A DNA stretch of 64,000 bases from an uncultured Hyphomicrobiales bacterium (GCA_903842455.1 CAIMLX010000205.1:124001-188000); one strand, 5' to 3'; shown: positions 7,809 through 17,292, counted from the stretch's first letter. Translations and numbers: made by a program. The notes: a model not told the origin generated them from the sequence alone.

Positions 7809-8300
7809 TCAGTCGATCAGTCGGTCGGACGGCCGGCGCTCGAGCAGCTCGTCGAGCCGCTTGAAGCCCATCTCCATGCCCTCGGCCATCGGGGTGGCGC
7901 GGGCGCCATCACGGGCTTCCTTGCTGGAGTAAAGAACGGTCACGACGGACGTGGTGACCCCGTCCTTTTCAGTGATGGTGTTGGTGACGATGGTCTCTCC
8001 GCCGGTCCAGTCCATATCGTAGAGCTCGGTCATCTTGATCCAGTCCGGGCGGGTGATCTCCAGCACCTCGCCGGATGAGCCCATCTCGAAGCCGTCGGGG
8101 CCGCGGGTGACGAAGCGCCATTTGCCGCCGACGCGGGCGTCGAACTCGCAGGTGACGAACACCCAGTCGGCCGGGCCGAGCCAGCGGCGGATCAGCGCCG
8201 GGATGGTCCAGCAATCGAAGACGAGTTCGGCCGGAGCGGCGAAGGAGCGGGTGATCGCTATTTCTCGATCGGAGGGCAGGGTGATGCTGAGCGGCGGCAT
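7809..8300 (-). CDS. SRPBCC / AHSA1-type ligand-binding protein
   Basis: A 163-residue START-like domain protein. Residues about 15-45 (AAPAELVFDCWTIPALIRRWLG) and WKMTELYDMDW-type strands fit the AHSA1 group, which binds hydrophobic ligands in a helix-grip pocket. The start at ATG 8300 has GAGGA about 7 bases upstream. It lies 10 bases after the ArsR regulator gene, and the pairing of ArsR and SRPBCC proteins is frequent, so the regulator probably controls this gene. Ligand unknown. Confidence 0.85.
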   Translation of the reverse strand: MPPLSITLPSDREIAITRSFAAPAELVFDCWTIPALIRRWLGPADWVFVTCEFDARVGGKWRFVTRGPDGFEMGSSGEVLEITRPDWIKMTELYDMDWTGGETIVTNTITEKDGVTTSVVTVLYSSKEARDGARATPMAEGMEMGFKRLDELLERRPSDRLID

Positions 8301-8310
8301 GGCGGGTTCC

Positions 8311-8664
8311 TCAGTTCTTCCTGTCGGACTTTGGGGTGAGGCTCTGGAGCTCGGCAAGCAAACCATCGAGCCGATTGTAACTCTGCTCCCAGAACTTCCG
8401 GTAGGTCTCGAGCCAACCCACCGCATCGGCGAGGGGCAGGCCCTCGATGTGGACCGGCCGACGCTGCGCCTCCTGCCGGCGCGACACAAGGCCGGCCGCT
8501 TCCAGGACCTTGAGGTGCTTCGAGATGGCCGGCTGGCTCATGGCGAACGGTTCGACCAGTTCGTTGACGGTGGCATCGCCCTGCGCAAGACGCGCCAGGA
8601 TGGCCCGGCGCGTCGGGTCGGCGAGGGCGGCAAAGGTGAGATCGAGCTGCGAGGAAGTCGGCAT
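8311..8664 (-). CDS. ArsR-type winged-helix regulator without metal-site cysteines
   Basis: A 117-residue DNA-binding protein. DPTRRAILARLAQG and MSQPAISKHLKVLEAAGLV form the ArsR winged helix. It has no cysteines, so it is not a classic metal sensor; it belongs to the group usually found before SRPBCC genes. ATG 8664 is used because the upstream extension runs into the palindromic repeat. The AT-containing stretch at 8660-8700 (TATAACTCAGTGTTTCTATAACTGAAAGGTTATGCATA) is the likely promoter and operator region. Confidence 0.87.
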   Translation of the reverse strand: MPTSSQLDLTFAALADPTRRAILARLAQGDATVNELVEPFAMSQPAISKHLKVLEAAGLVSRRQEAQRRPVHIEGLPLADAVGWLETYRKFWEQSYNRLDGLLAELQSLTPKSDRKN

Positions 8665-8767
8665 TGCATAACTCAGTGTTTCTATAACTGAAAGGTTATG
8701 CATAGGGCGCGGAGAGTCAAGAGGATTGTGGGAGGGTGCCCTTGGGGGAGGATGCTCAAGAAATGCC

Positions 8768-8865
8768 GTCATCCCGGCGAAGGCCGGGATCCAGTTTGAG
8801 AGGTGGCCGCACGCCCACCCAGGTGGAGAGCGGTCAGGATGGATCCCGGCCTTCGCCGGGATGAT
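8768..8865. repeat. Palindromic extragenic repeat pair (ATCCCGGC type)
   Basis: Two arms of about 26 bases (8768-8793 and 8840-8865) are inverted copies with one mismatch. Each arm is itself a hairpin built on CCCGGC and GCCGGG. They flank 46 bases of unrelated DNA. A second pair of the same design is at 40300-40381. These look like dispersed REP-like elements. Confidence 0.75.
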
Positions 8866-8889
8866 AGTGGGCATTGTGAAGGAGTGGCT

Positions 8890-10305
8890 TCAGCCCAGAA
8901 TTGTCCGGATCCGCAACTCGGCGATCCGTTCGACCTGCCTGCAGGCGGTGACGAACTCGGTCTGCCGATCATTGGCGACGCGCTTTTCCATCGCCGCCAT
9001 GATCTGCGCCTTGGTGTTGTCCCGCACGGCGATGATGAAGGGGAAGCCATGCTTCTCCACATAGGCGCCGTTCAGCTCCCCGAACCTCGCCCGCTCGGCG
9101 TCGGTCAGCGCATCCAGCCCGGCGCTGTGCTGCTCGGCCTCCGAAGCCGCCGTAAGCCGCTTCGCCGCCGCGAGCTTTCCGGCAAGATCCGGGTGCGCAT
9201 TCAGCACACCGAGCTTTTCCTCATCGGAGGCGGCGCGGAACACTTGGGTCATCAGGGCATGCAGCCCGGTTGCCGTGTCGTGTACCGGCCCCATCTCACG
9301 CTTGAAGGCGCGCTCGGCGATCCATTCGGAGTGCTCGAACACGTTGCCGAACAGCTGGCTGAAATCGTCGTAGGCGAGCTTCGACGGTTCGATTGCCGGC
9401 TTCACCCAGGGGTTGGTGGCGATCCAGTGCTCGGCGATGTCGATACGCTTGGCCACCCACACCTTTTCCTTCGACAGGATGTAGTCGACGAAGCGCTTCA
9501 GCCCGGCGAAGCGGCCGGGCATGCCGACGAGGCGGCAGTGGAGCCCGATCGACATCATCTTTGGGGAACCGGCCTCGCCCTCGTCCCACAGCACGTCGAA
9601 CGTGTCCTTGAGCAGCTGGAAATACTCCTCGCCATTGGCGAAGCCCGACGCGGTGGTGAAGCGCATGTCGTTGGTGGCGAGCGAGTAGGGGATGATCAAC
9701 TGCGGCGCACCCATGTGCTCGCGGTAGTAGGGCAGGTCGTCGTCATAGGTGTCGGAGACGTAAGTGAAGCCGCCTTCCTCGGACGCGAGGTCGACCGTGT
9801 TGATCGAGGTACGGCCGCAATACCAGCCGGTGGGGCGGGTGCCGACCACTTCGGTATGCAGCTTGATCGCCGCGTGCAGGTCCTGCCGCTCGTGCTCGAT
9901 ATCGTGGTCGCGATAGTCGATCCACCTGAGCCCGTGGCTGGCGATTTCCCAGCCGGCATCGAGCATCGCCCTGGTCTGCTCCGGTGCGCGCTGCAGCGCG
10001 GTGGCGACGCCGTAGACGGTGACCGGCAGGTTGAGGCCGGTGAACAGCCGGTGCAGCCGCCAGAAGCCGGCGCGGGCCCCATACTCGTACATCGACTCGA
10101 CGTTCCAGTGCCGCTTGCCCTGCCACGGCACCGCGCCGATCACGTCGACCAGGAAAGCCTCCGAGGCGGCGTCGCCGTGGAGCACATTGTTCTCGCCGCC
10201 CTCCTCGTAGTTGAGGACGAACTGCACCGCCACGTTGGCGCCGCCCGGCCATTGGGCGTGGGGCGGATTGGGGCCGTAGCCCTGCATGTTGCGGGGGTAT
10301 CGCAT
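8890..10305 (-). CDS. puuE: Bifunctional allantoinase (PuuE type) / OHCU decarboxylase fusion
   Basis: Two consecutive purine steps in one protein of 471 residues. Residues about 1-300 are a PuuE allantoinase of the polysaccharide deacetylase fold (MYEYGARAGFWRL, SHGLRWIDY, GWYCGRTS), opening allantoin to allantoate. Residues about 305-471 are an OHCU decarboxylase (NAHPDLAGK, then FGELNGAYVEKHGFPFI), which makes S-allantoin. The start at ATG 10305 has GGAG 8 bases upstream; a longer frame reaches 10434 but crosses the promoter region. It is transcribed away from the HIU hydrolase gene. This fusion is known in alpha- and gammaproteobacteria. Confidence 0.93.
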   Translation of the reverse strand: MRYPRNMQGYGPNPPHAQWPGGANVAVQFVLNYEEGGENNVLHGDAASEAFLVDVIGAVPWQGKRHWNVESMYEYGARAGFWRLHRLFTGLNLPVTVYGVATALQRAPEQTRAMLDAGWEIASHGLRWIDYRDHDIEHERQDLHAAIKLHTEVVGTRPTGWYCGRTSINTVDLASEEGGFTYVSDTYDDDLPYYREHMGAPQLIIPYSLATNDMRFTTASGFANGEEYFQLLKDTFDVLWDEGEAGSPKMMSIGLHCRLVGMPGRFAGLKRFVDYILSKEKVWVAKRIDIAEHWIATNPWVKPAIEPSKLAYDDFSQLFGNVFEHSEWIAERAFKREMGPVHDTATGLHALMTQVFRAASDEEKLGVLNAHPDLAGKLAAAKRLTAASEAEQHSAGLDALTDAERARFGELNGAYVEKHGFPFIIAVRDNTKAQIMAAMEKRVANDRQTEFVTACRQVERIAELRIRTILG

Positions 10306-10378
10306 GGGTGCACTCCGGGATCGGTTGTCAAAGGTTATGGCCGACCGCGCACCGCTGGGGCAAGGTGCGCAAAAGTGG

Positions 10379-10428
10379 ACCAGTTGGTAAAAATCCGTTG
10401 CGAACCCTCTTTCGCCCAACACGGATTT
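10379..10428. promoter_or_regulatory. Candidate operators between the two purine operons
   Basis: The 201 bp between the divergent allantoinase and HIU hydrolase genes hold two symmetric motifs. ACCAGTTGGT (10379-10388) has perfect ACCA/TGGT arms, the style bound by GntR/FadR-type regulators. AAATCCGTTG (10391-10400) pairs with CAACACGGATTT (10417-10428), with one extra base. No purine regulator gene is in the window, so the protein that binds is unknown. Confidence 0.35.
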
Positions 10429-10506
10429 GCTCAATAGTCGGGCAATCTTGAGGACGTGCCTGTCTCAGTGGCGCGACTCGACGGGGCGGGCAAAAGGACG
10501 AAAACT

Positions 10507-10863
10507 ATGGCGGGTGCTGGACGCCTGACGACGCACGTGCTCGACACGACTCACGGCAAGCCGGCCGCGGGGATGCGGATCGATCTGCTGATGGTGCATG
10601 GCGACCATACCCACCACGTCTGGAGCGGACTGACCAATGCCGATGGCCGCGTCGACCAGCCGCTGCTCGAAGGCGACCGTTTCCATCCGGGCAGCTTCGA
10701 ACTCACCTTCCATGTCGGGCAGTATTTCGAGCGCATGGGCGTCGACATGAGCCGGCAGTTCCTCGACACCGTGCCGGTGCGCTTCGTCATCAGCGAAAAT
10801 TCGCACTACCATGTGCCGCTGCTCTGCTCGCCCTTCGGCTACTCGACCTACCGGGGCAGCTGA
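10507..10863 (+). CDS. uraH: 5-hydroxyisourate hydrolase (transthyretin-related)
   Basis: Hydrolyses 5-hydroxyisourate, the product of urate oxidation, to OHCU. The 118 residues end in the family signature YRGS and contain THVLDTTHGKPAAG and HYHVPLL, which carry the conserved His and Arg residues. ATG 10507 is used because AAGGA lies about 7 bases upstream; the reading frame runs back to 10456 without a site. The stop is followed directly by the xdhA ATG, so this gene leads the operon. Confidence 0.95.
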   Translation: MAGAGRLTTHVLDTTHGKPAAGMRIDLLMVHGDHTHHVWSGLTNADGRVDQPLLEGDRFHPGSFELTFHVGQYFERMGVDMSRQFLDTVPVRFVISENSHYHVPLLCSPFGYSTYRGS

Positions 10864-12327
10864 ATGACCGCCTCCCGCAACGCGCTCCGCTTTATCCTCA
10901 ACGGCGAGGATATCGCGCTGACCGAGATTTCGGCGACGCGGACGCTGCTCGACTATCTCCGCCTCGACAAACGGCTCAAGGGCTCGAAAGAGGGCTGCGC
11001 CGAGGGCGATTGCGGCGCCTGCACGGTGCTGGTCGGCCGCCTCAGCGGCGATGAACTGGTCTACGAATCGATCAACGCCTGCATCGCCTTCGTCGGCTCG
11101 CTCGATGGGGCGCATGTGGTGACGGTGGAGCATCTGAGCGCCGCCAACGGTCCGCTGCATCCGGTACAGCAGGCGATGGTGGATTTCCACGGCAGCCAGT
11201 GCGGCTTCTGCACGCCGGGCATCGTGATGTCGCTCTATGGCTTGTGGATGCAGCAGCCGCAGCCCAACGGCTATGCCATCGAGAAGGCGCTGCAGGGCAA
11301 CCTCTGCCGCTGCACCGGCTATTCGCCGATCGTCCGGGCGGCCAAGGCGATCTCCTCCTACGGCGAGGCGGCGAACGATCCGCTGGTCGCCGAGCGCGAG
11401 AGCATCACGGCGCGGGTCAAGGCCCTGCGCGACGGAAGCCGCGTCGACATCGGCACCGGCAAGGACCGGGTGATCATCCCCGCCTCGGTCGACGATCTCG
11501 CGGCCGTCTATGCCGAGCATCCCACCGGCACGCTCGTGTCAGGTGCCACGGATGTCGGCCTCTGGGTCACCAAGTTCATGCGCGATATCGGGCCGATGAT
11601 CTTCATCGGCGAGGTGCCGGGGCTTGATCGGATCGTCGACGCCGGTGAAACGGTCACCTTCGGCGCCGGCGTCACCTACACCGCGGCCCGGCCGACGATT
11701 GCGGCACGCTACCCGCAACTGCTTGAACTTTGGGACCGCATCGGCGGCGACCAGGTGCGCAATGCCGGCACCATCGGCGCCAACATCGCCAACGGCTCGC
11801 CGATCGGTGACACGCCGCCGCCCTTCATCGCGCTCGGCGCGACGGTGACGCTCAACAAGGGCGGGGTGCGGCGCACGGTGCCGCTCGAAAACTACTTCAT
11901 CGCCTACGGCAAGCAGGACCGGCAGCCCGGCGAGTTCGTCGAGAGCGTCACGGTTCCGGTGCTGCCGGCCGATGAACTGCTGGCCTGCTACAAGATCAGC
12001 AAGCGCAAGGACGAGGATATCTCGGCGCTTTGCGGCGCCTTCCGGGTGAAGATCGTGGCGGACGTCGTCGAGAGCGCCATCGTCGCCTTCGGCGGCATGG
12101 CGGCAACGCCGAAGCGCGCCGCGGCCGTCGAGGCGGCGCTGGTCGGCAAGCCATGGACAACCGCCACCATCGAAGCCGCCATCCCCTTCTTCGCCACCGA
12201 CTACCAGCCGCTCACCGACATGCGCGCCAGCGCCGAATACCGCCTGCTGGCCGCCCAAAACCTCCTCCGCCGCTTCTTCTTCGAAACGACGGGCGAAGGC
12301 GAACGGCTGAAGCGGGAGGTGGCATGA
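10864..12327 (+). CDS. xdhA: Xanthine dehydrogenase small subunit (2Fe-2S and FAD)
   Basis: Electron-transfer subunit of xanthine dehydrogenase, oxidising hypoxanthine and xanthine to urate with XdhB. The first 2Fe-2S cluster has Cys45, Cys50 and Cys53 (GCAEGDCGACTV). The second uses CGFCTPG near 113 and NLCRCTG near 148. The FAD domain follows from about residue 190 (VSGATDVGLWV, NAGTIGANIANGSPIGD), with a C-terminal CO-dehydrogenase flavoprotein domain. Length 487 fits. It begins right after uraH and overlaps xdhB by ATGA. Confidence 0.96.
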   Translation: MTASRNALRFILNGEDIALTEISATRTLLDYLRLDKRLKGSKEGCAEGDCGACTVLVGRLSGDELVYESINACIAFVGSLDGAHVVTVEHLSAANGPLHPVQQAMVDFHGSQCGFCTPGIVMSLYGLWMQQPQPNGYAIEKALQGNLCRCTGYSPIVRAAKAISSYGEAANDPLVAERESITARVKALRDGSRVDIGTGKDRVIIPASVDDLAAVYAEHPTGTLVSGATDVGLWVTKFMRDIGPMIFIGEVPGLDRIVDAGETVTFGAGVTYTAARPTIAARYPQLLELWDRIGGDQVRNAGTIGANIANGSPIGDTPPPFIALGATVTLNKGGVRRTVPLENYFIAYGKQDRQPGEFVESVTVPVLPADELLACYKISKRKDEDISALCGAFRVKIVADVVESAIVAFGGMAATPKRAAAVEAALVGKPWTTATIEAAIPFFATDYQPLTDMRASAEYRLLAAQNLLRRFFFETTGEGERLKREVA

Positions 12328-14651
12328 ACAAGCTGACCCCCATCGTCACCGGCTCGCCGCTGCACGTTTCCACCCCGCACGATTCCGCCATCAAGCAGGT
12401 GGCGGGCCGGGCCGACTATATCGATGACCTCGCCGAGCCCGAGGGCCTGCTGCACGCCTATCTCGGCCTCTCCACTCGCGCCCATGCCGAACTCGCCTCG
12501 GTCGATCTCGATGCGGTCCGCTCCGCTCCCGGCGTCGTCGGCGTACTCACCCACGCCGATATCCCGGCCGAGAACGACGTCAGCTCCGTGCACAAGCACG
12601 ACGAGCCGGTGTTTGCCGAAACCAAGGTGCACTACTGGGGCCAGCCCATCTTTGCCGTGATCGGCGAGACGCGCGAGGCCGCCCGCCGGGCCGGCAAGCT
12701 GGCGCGGATCGAGTACCGCGACCTGCCGCACGTCACCGATGTCGAAGCGGCGATGATCGCCGGCGGCAAGCTCGTCACCGAGCCGCTGAAGCTCGAGCGC
12801 GGCGATGTCGAGGCTGGGCTGGCGAAGTCCGAACGCCGGGCCAAAGGCAAGGTGGTGATCGGCGGGCAGGAGCATTTCTACCTCGAAAGCCAGATCGCCC
12901 TCGCCATTCCCGGCGAGGACGATGAACTCACCCTGCAGGTCTCATCCCAGCACCCGACCGAAATCCAGGTGATGGTGGCGCAGGTGCTCGGCATCCCGCA
13001 CGCCTCGGTCACCGTGAACATGCGCCGCATGGGCGGTGGCTTCGGCGGCAAGGAAACGCAGGGCAACCTTTTCGCTGCCGTGGCAGCGGTTGCGGCCAAG
13101 AAATTCAACAAGGCGGTGAAGATCCGCCCGGACCGCGACGACGATTTCCAGATCACCGGCAAGCGCCACGATTTCGTCGTCGACTACGATGTCGGCTACA
13201 ATGCCGACGGCAGGATCCAGGCGGTGACCGCCACCTACGCGGCCCGCGCCGGCTACTCGGCCGACCTCTCTGGCCCGGTCACCGACCGCGCGCTGTTCCA
13301 CGCCGACAATGCCTACTGGTATCCGGCAGTGCGGGTGAACTCGCTGCCGCTCTACACCAATACAGTGTCGAACACTGCCTTCCGCGGCTTCGGCGGCCCG
13401 CAGGGCATCGTCGCGGCGGAGCGCTGGATCGCGCACATCGCCTACGATCTCGGGCTCGATCCGCTCGAAGTGCGGAAGCGCAATTTCTACGGCACCGACA
13501 CCGACAACATCACGCCCTACCACCAGACGGTGGAGGACAACGTCATCCACCGCGTCGTCGACGACCTCGAAAAGTCGTCGGACTACCAGGCCCGCCGCGC
13601 CGCGGTCCTCGCCTTCAACAAGACCAGCCGGGTGTTGAAGAAGGGCATCGCGCTCATCCCGGTGAAGTTCGGCATCTCCTTCACCGCAACCTGGCACAAC
13701 CAGGCCGGCGCGCTGATCCATGTCTATCGCGATGGCTCGGTGCATCTGAGCCATGGCGGCACCGAGATGGGGCAGGGGCTCCACATCAAGGTGGCGCAGG
13801 TGGTGGCCGACGCGTTCGGCATCCCGCTCGACAAGGTGAAGATCACTGCATCGAACACCGGCAAGGTGCCGAACACCTCGGCGACCGCTGCGTCGTCGGG
13901 CACCGACCTTAACGGCATGGCGGCGCTCGATGGCTGCAACCAGATCAAGGCGCGGATGGCCGCGCACGCCGCGAAAATGTACGAGGTCGAGCCGCACGAA
14001 GTGGCGTGGGAGTTCGGCGGCATCCGCTGCGGCCAGCAGTTCGTCGAGTTCGGCGAACTGGCGACCAGCTGCTGGATGAACCGCGTGCAGCTCTCGGCCG
14101 CCGGCTTCTACATGACGCCGAAGATTCACTGGAACCGCGCCAACGGCACCGGCCGGCCATTCTACTACTTCGCCTATGGCGCGGCGTGCTCCGAGGTGAC
14201 CATCGACACGCTCACCGGCGAGTACCAGGTCGAGCGTGCCGACGTGCACGAGGATGTCGGCCGCTCGCTCAACCCCGCGATCGACATCGGGCAGGTGGAA
14301 GGCGGCTTCGTGCAGGGCATGGGCTGGCTCACCACCGAGGAACTGTGGTGGGACCAGAAAGGCCAGCTCCGCACCCACGCCCCCTCGACCTACAAGATCC
14401 CGCTCGCCTCCGACGTGCCGCCGATCTTCAACGTCACCCTCGCCGAATGGTCGGTGAACCAGGAGCCGGCGATCGGCCGCTCCAAGGCCGTCGGCGAACC
14501 GCCGCTGGTGCTCGGCTATTCGGTGGTCGAAGCGCTGGCGATGGCCGTGGCCTCGGTCGCCGACTACAAGGCCGACCCCGCCCTCGACATGCCGGCCACG
14601 CCAGAACGCGTGCTGATGGCGGTGGAGCGGATGCGGGTACTCAACAAGTGA
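12324..14651 (+). CDS. xdhB: Xanthine dehydrogenase large, molybdopterin-binding subunit
   Basis: The catalytic subunit, 775 residues. It has GRADYIDD at the start, the glycine-rich MRRMGGGFGGKETQ that binds the cofactor, FRGFGGPQG, and GQGLHIKVAQ. The catalytic glutamate lies in VGEPPL (Glu725), as in Rhodobacter XdhB. ATG 12324 has GGAGG 3-7 bases upstream and overlaps the end of xdhA, so the subunits are made together. Insertion of the sulfurated cofactor should need XdhC, encoded 204 bp downstream. Confidence 0.96.
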   Translation: MNKLTPIVTGSPLHVSTPHDSAIKQVAGRADYIDDLAEPEGLLHAYLGLSTRAHAELASVDLDAVRSAPGVVGVLTHADIPAENDVSSVHKHDEPVFAETKVHYWGQPIFAVIGETREAARRAGKLARIEYRDLPHVTDVEAAMIAGGKLVTEPLKLERGDVEAGLAKSERRAKGKVVIGGQEHFYLESQIALAIPGEDDELTLQVSSQHPTEIQVMVAQVLGIPHASVTVNMRRMGGGFGGKETQGNLFAAVAAVAAKKFNKAVKIRPDRDDDFQITGKRHDFVVDYDVGYNADGRIQAVTATYAARAGYSADLSGPVTDRALFHADNAYWYPAVRVNSLPLYTNTVSNTAFRGFGGPQGIVAAERWIAHIAYDLGLDPLEVRKRNFYGTDTDNITPYHQTVEDNVIHRVVDDLEKSSDYQARRAAVLAFNKTSRVLKKGIALIPVKFGISFTATWHNQAGALIHVYRDGSVHLSHGGTEMGQGLHIKVAQVVADAFGIPLDKVKITASNTGKVPNTSATAASSGTDLNGMAALDGCNQIKARMAAHAAKMYEVEPHEVAWEFGGIRCGQQFVEFGELATSCWMNRVQLSAAGFYMTPKIHWNRANGTGRPFYYFAYGAACSEVTIDTLTGEYQVERADVHEDVGRSLNPAIDIGQVEGGFVQGMGWLTTEELWWDQKGQLRTHAPSTYKIPLASDVPPIFNVTLAEWSVNQEPAIGRSKAVGEPPLVLGYSVVEALAMAVASVADYKADPALDMPATPERVLMAVERMRVLNK

Positions 14652-14663
14652 CGTGGGCGCGCA

Positions 14664-14836
14664 CCCCCCTCCTAGCTTCGCTACGTCGCTTTGCGACTAG
14701 CTGCGCTACCTCCCCCGAAGGGGGGCGGTGACGATGTCGCTTGATCACCGCTCTATCAACAAACGCCTACCCTCCCCCTTGCGGGGAGGGTACCGCAGCT
14801 TGGCGCTTCAGCGCCTAGCGAAGGTAGGGAGGGGGT
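14664..14836. repeat. Mosaic palindromic repeats in the xdhB-xdhC gap
   Basis: Two C/G-rich palindromic blocks fill most of this 204-bp gap. Block one (about 14664-14727) has CCTCCTAGCTTCGCTAC facing TAGCTGCGCTACCTCC, and then CCCCCGAAGGGGGG. Block two (about 14766-14836) has CCTACCCTCCCCC facing GGTAGGGAGGGGGT with an inner CTCCCC/GGGGAG hairpin. They resemble the element at 20477-20596 in composition and design but are not the same sequence. They could weaken transcription from xdhB into xdhC. Confidence 0.6.
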
Positions 14837-14855
14837 ACGCAGTACCGTCGGCCCA

Positions 14856-15755
14856 ATGGCACTCCCACCCATGACCCTCACCGCCGCCGCCATCGACAGT
14901 TTCCTCGCACGCGCCGGCAGTGTCACATCTGTCATCATCGCCGAGCTATCCGCCGTTCGCGGCTCCTCGCCCCGCGAGGCCGGCGCCTTCATGCTCGTCT
15001 CGGCAACCGGCCAAACCGGCACCATCGGCGGTGGGGCGCTCGAATACATGGTCATCGACCGCGCCCGCCAGGTGCTGCGGAACGGCGAGCATTCCGACGA
15101 CCTCGACATCCCGCTCGGCCCGGAGATCGGTCAGTGCTGCGGCGGTCGCGTCGATGTGGCGCTCCGGCGGCTCTCCGACGACATAGTCACGCGGCTGAAG
15201 GCGCGGATCGCGAACGAACTCGCGGCCCGCCCGCACATTTATCTCTTCGGCTCCGGCCATGTCGGCCACGCCCTCGCCCGCGCCCTGTCGGCCCTGCCGC
15301 TGCATGTCCACGTCGTCGATACCCGTCCCGACGAACTCACCGACCTGCCGGCGAACATCACCACCCACGCGGTCCCGATGCCCGAAGCCCTGGTGCGCGC
15401 GGCACCCGTTGGCTCGTCCTACGTCATCCTCACCCACGACCACGCGCTCGATTTCCTCATCGGCGCCGAGGCGCTGCAGCGGGCCGACGCCCCGTATGTC
15501 GGCATGGTCGGCTCGAAAACGAAGCGCGCCCGCTTCCGCTCCTGGTACCTCGAAGAGGGCTACCCGGCCGCCGCTCTCGACAGGCTGGTGCTGCCGATCG
15601 GCGGCAAGGCCTTCCCGGATGGCATGGGAGACAAGCGTCCCGAGGTGATTGCGGCGCTGGCGGCGGCTGAAATTATGGTCCATGTTGGCCGGCGGGAAGT
15701 CATTGTGAACACGCGGCCGGTCACGACGCAGTCGGGAGCCGTTGTTGCAGACTAG
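14856..15755 (+). CDS. xdhC: Xanthine dehydrogenase accessory protein XdhC
   Basis: XdhC binds the molybdenum cofactor, promotes its sulfuration and inserts it into XdhB. The 299 residues have RGSSPREAGAFMLV, GTIGGGALEY, EIGQCCGGRVDVA with the two conserved cysteines, a Rossmann-like FGSGHVGHALARAL near 130, and YVGMVGSKTKR. A start at ATG 14871, five codons on, is also possible. The stop overlaps the start of the ABC ATPase gene by 14 bases. Confidence 0.93.
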   Translation: MALPPMTLTAAAIDSFLARAGSVTSVIIAELSAVRGSSPREAGAFMLVSATGQTGTIGGGALEYMVIDRARQVLRNGEHSDDLDIPLGPEIGQCCGGRVDVALRRLSDDIVTRLKARIANELAARPHIYLFGSGHVGHALARALSALPLHVHVVDTRPDELTDLPANITTHAVPMPEALVRAAPVGSSYVILTHDHALDFLIGAEALQRADAPYVGMVGSKTKRARFRSWYLEEGYPAAALDRLVLPIGGKAFPDGMGDKRPEVIAALAAAEIMVHVGRREVIVNTRPVTTQSGAVVAD

Positions 15756-17292
15756 CCCAGTTCCCCGCCTCGAACTGACCGGCATCACCAAGCGCTTTCC
15801 AGGCGTGCTGGCCAACGACAATGTCGGTTTTGCCGTCAAGCCGGGCGAAATCCACGCCTTGCTCGGCGAAAACGGGGCGGGCAAGTCCACCCTCGTCAAG
15901 ATGATCTACGGCATCATGCAGCCGGACGCGGGCCAGATCCGCTGGAACGGCCAGGCCATCACCGTTTCCAACCCCAAGGCGGCGCGGAAGCTCGGCATCG
16001 GCATGGTGTTCCAGCATTTTTCCCTGTTCGACGCCATGACGGTGCTCGAAAACATCGCCCTCGGCCTCGATACCCGGGTGCCGCAGCGCGAGCTCGAAGC
16101 GAAAATTCGCGCCGTGATGCAGCAATATGGCCTGCTGCTCGATCCGCACCGCACCGTCTCCACCCTGTCGGTGGGCGAGCGGCAGCGCATCGAGATCGTG
16201 CGCGCCCTGCTGCTCGACCCTGAGCTGCTGATCATGGACGAGCCGACGTCGGTACTCACCCCGCAGGAGGTGGAGCAACTGTTCGTGGTGCTGCGGAAGC
16301 TGGCATCCGAAGGCTGCTCGATCCTCTACATTTCGCACAAGCTGCACGAGATCAAGGCGCTGTGCGACACCGCGACCATCCTCCGCGGCGGCAAGCTGGT
16401 CGATACGTGTGACCCCAAGGTCGAGACCAGCCGCTCGATGGCCGAAAAGATGATCGGCGCCGGTCTCAAGGAGATCAGGAAGCCCGCCGGCCGCTCGTTC
16501 GGGCAGGAGCGGCTGATCGTCAACCGGCTGAACCTGCCCGGCGTGGGGCCGTTCGGCATCACCCTCAGCGACATCACCTTCACGGCGCGGGCGGGCGAAA
16601 TCTTCGGCATCGCCGGGGTCGCCGGCAACGGCCAGAACGCACTGCTGCTGGCGCTTTCGGGCGAAGCCCCGTCGGAGGATGCCGATGCCATCTCCGTCGA
16701 TGGCGCGCGCGTCGGACGCCTCACCGCCAAGCAGCGCCGGATGAAGGGCATGGCGAGCGTCCCCGAGGAGCGGAACGGCCACGCGGCCGTGCCCGACTTC
16801 AGCCTCAGCGACAACACCATCCTCACCGCCCGCGACCGGCTCGGCATGGTGCAGGGCGGATTGATCAACTCGGGCGCCGCCAGGACCTATGCCGGCGAGG
16901 TCATCACCTCGTTTGCGGTCAAGGCGCAGGGGCCGGGTTCGCTGGCGGGCTCGCTGTCGGGCGGCAACCTGCAGAAATACATCATGGGCCGCGAAATCAT
17001 GCAGAAGCCCGGCGTTCTGGTGGTCAGCCAGCCGACCTGGGGCGTCGACGCGGGTGCCGCAGCCGCCATCCACCAGGCGCTTGTCGACCTGGCGGGGCAG
17101 GGTTCCGCCATCGTCGTCATCAGCCAGGACCTCGACGAGCTGCTGTCGCTCTGCGACACGCTGGCGGTGATCAATGGCGGGCGCCTGTCGAAGCCGATGC
17201 AGGTCGCCGGGGCCGACATCCACGAGATCGGCCTCCTCATGGGCGGCATCCACGGCGATCACGCTGCACCGGAGCCCGCCCATGCGCATTAA
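15742..17292 (+). CDS. ABC importer ATPase with two nucleotide-binding domains (BMP/purine type)
   Basis: Drives import for a BMP-type transporter, probably for purine bases or nucleosides given its place after xdhC. Domain one has Walker A GENGAGKST near 40 and signature LSVGERQRIEI with MDEPTS. Domain two starts near residue 255; its P-loop is degenerate (AGVAGNGQNALLLAL) while the signature LSGGNLQKYIM is intact. The 516 residues are typical of YufO/RbsA-like proteins. The start is TTG 15742 (or TTG 15745) inside the end of xdhC. Confidence 0.92.
   Translation: MLQTSPVPRLELTGITKRFPGVLANDNVGFAVKPGEIHALLGENGAGKSTLVKMIYGIMQPDAGQIRWNGQAITVSNPKAARKLGIGMVFQHFSLFDAMTVLENIALGLDTRVPQRELEAKIRAVMQQYGLLLDPHRTVSTLSVGERQRIEIVRALLLDPELLIMDEPTSVLTPQEVEQLFVVLRKLASEGCSILYISHKLHEIKALCDTATILRGGKLVDTCDPKVETSRSMAEKMIGAGLKEIRKPAGRSFGQERLIVNRLNLPGVGPFGITLSDITFTARAGEIFGIAGVAGNGQNALLLALSGEAPSEDADAISVDGARVGRLTAKQRRMKGMASVPEERNGHAAVPDFSLSDNTILTARDRLGMVQGGLINSGAARTYAGEVITSFAVKAQGPGSLAGSLSGGNLQKYIMGREIMQKPGVLVVSQPTWGVDAGAAAAIHQALVDLAGQGSAIVVISQDLDELLSLCDTLAVINGGRLSKPMQVAGADIHEIGLLMGGIHGDHAAPEPAHAH

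Noticed and set aside
12942-14378. Leftward 478-codon frame opposite xdhB
   Set aside because: Antisense shadow of a clear xanthine dehydrogenase subunit; no binding site or family match.
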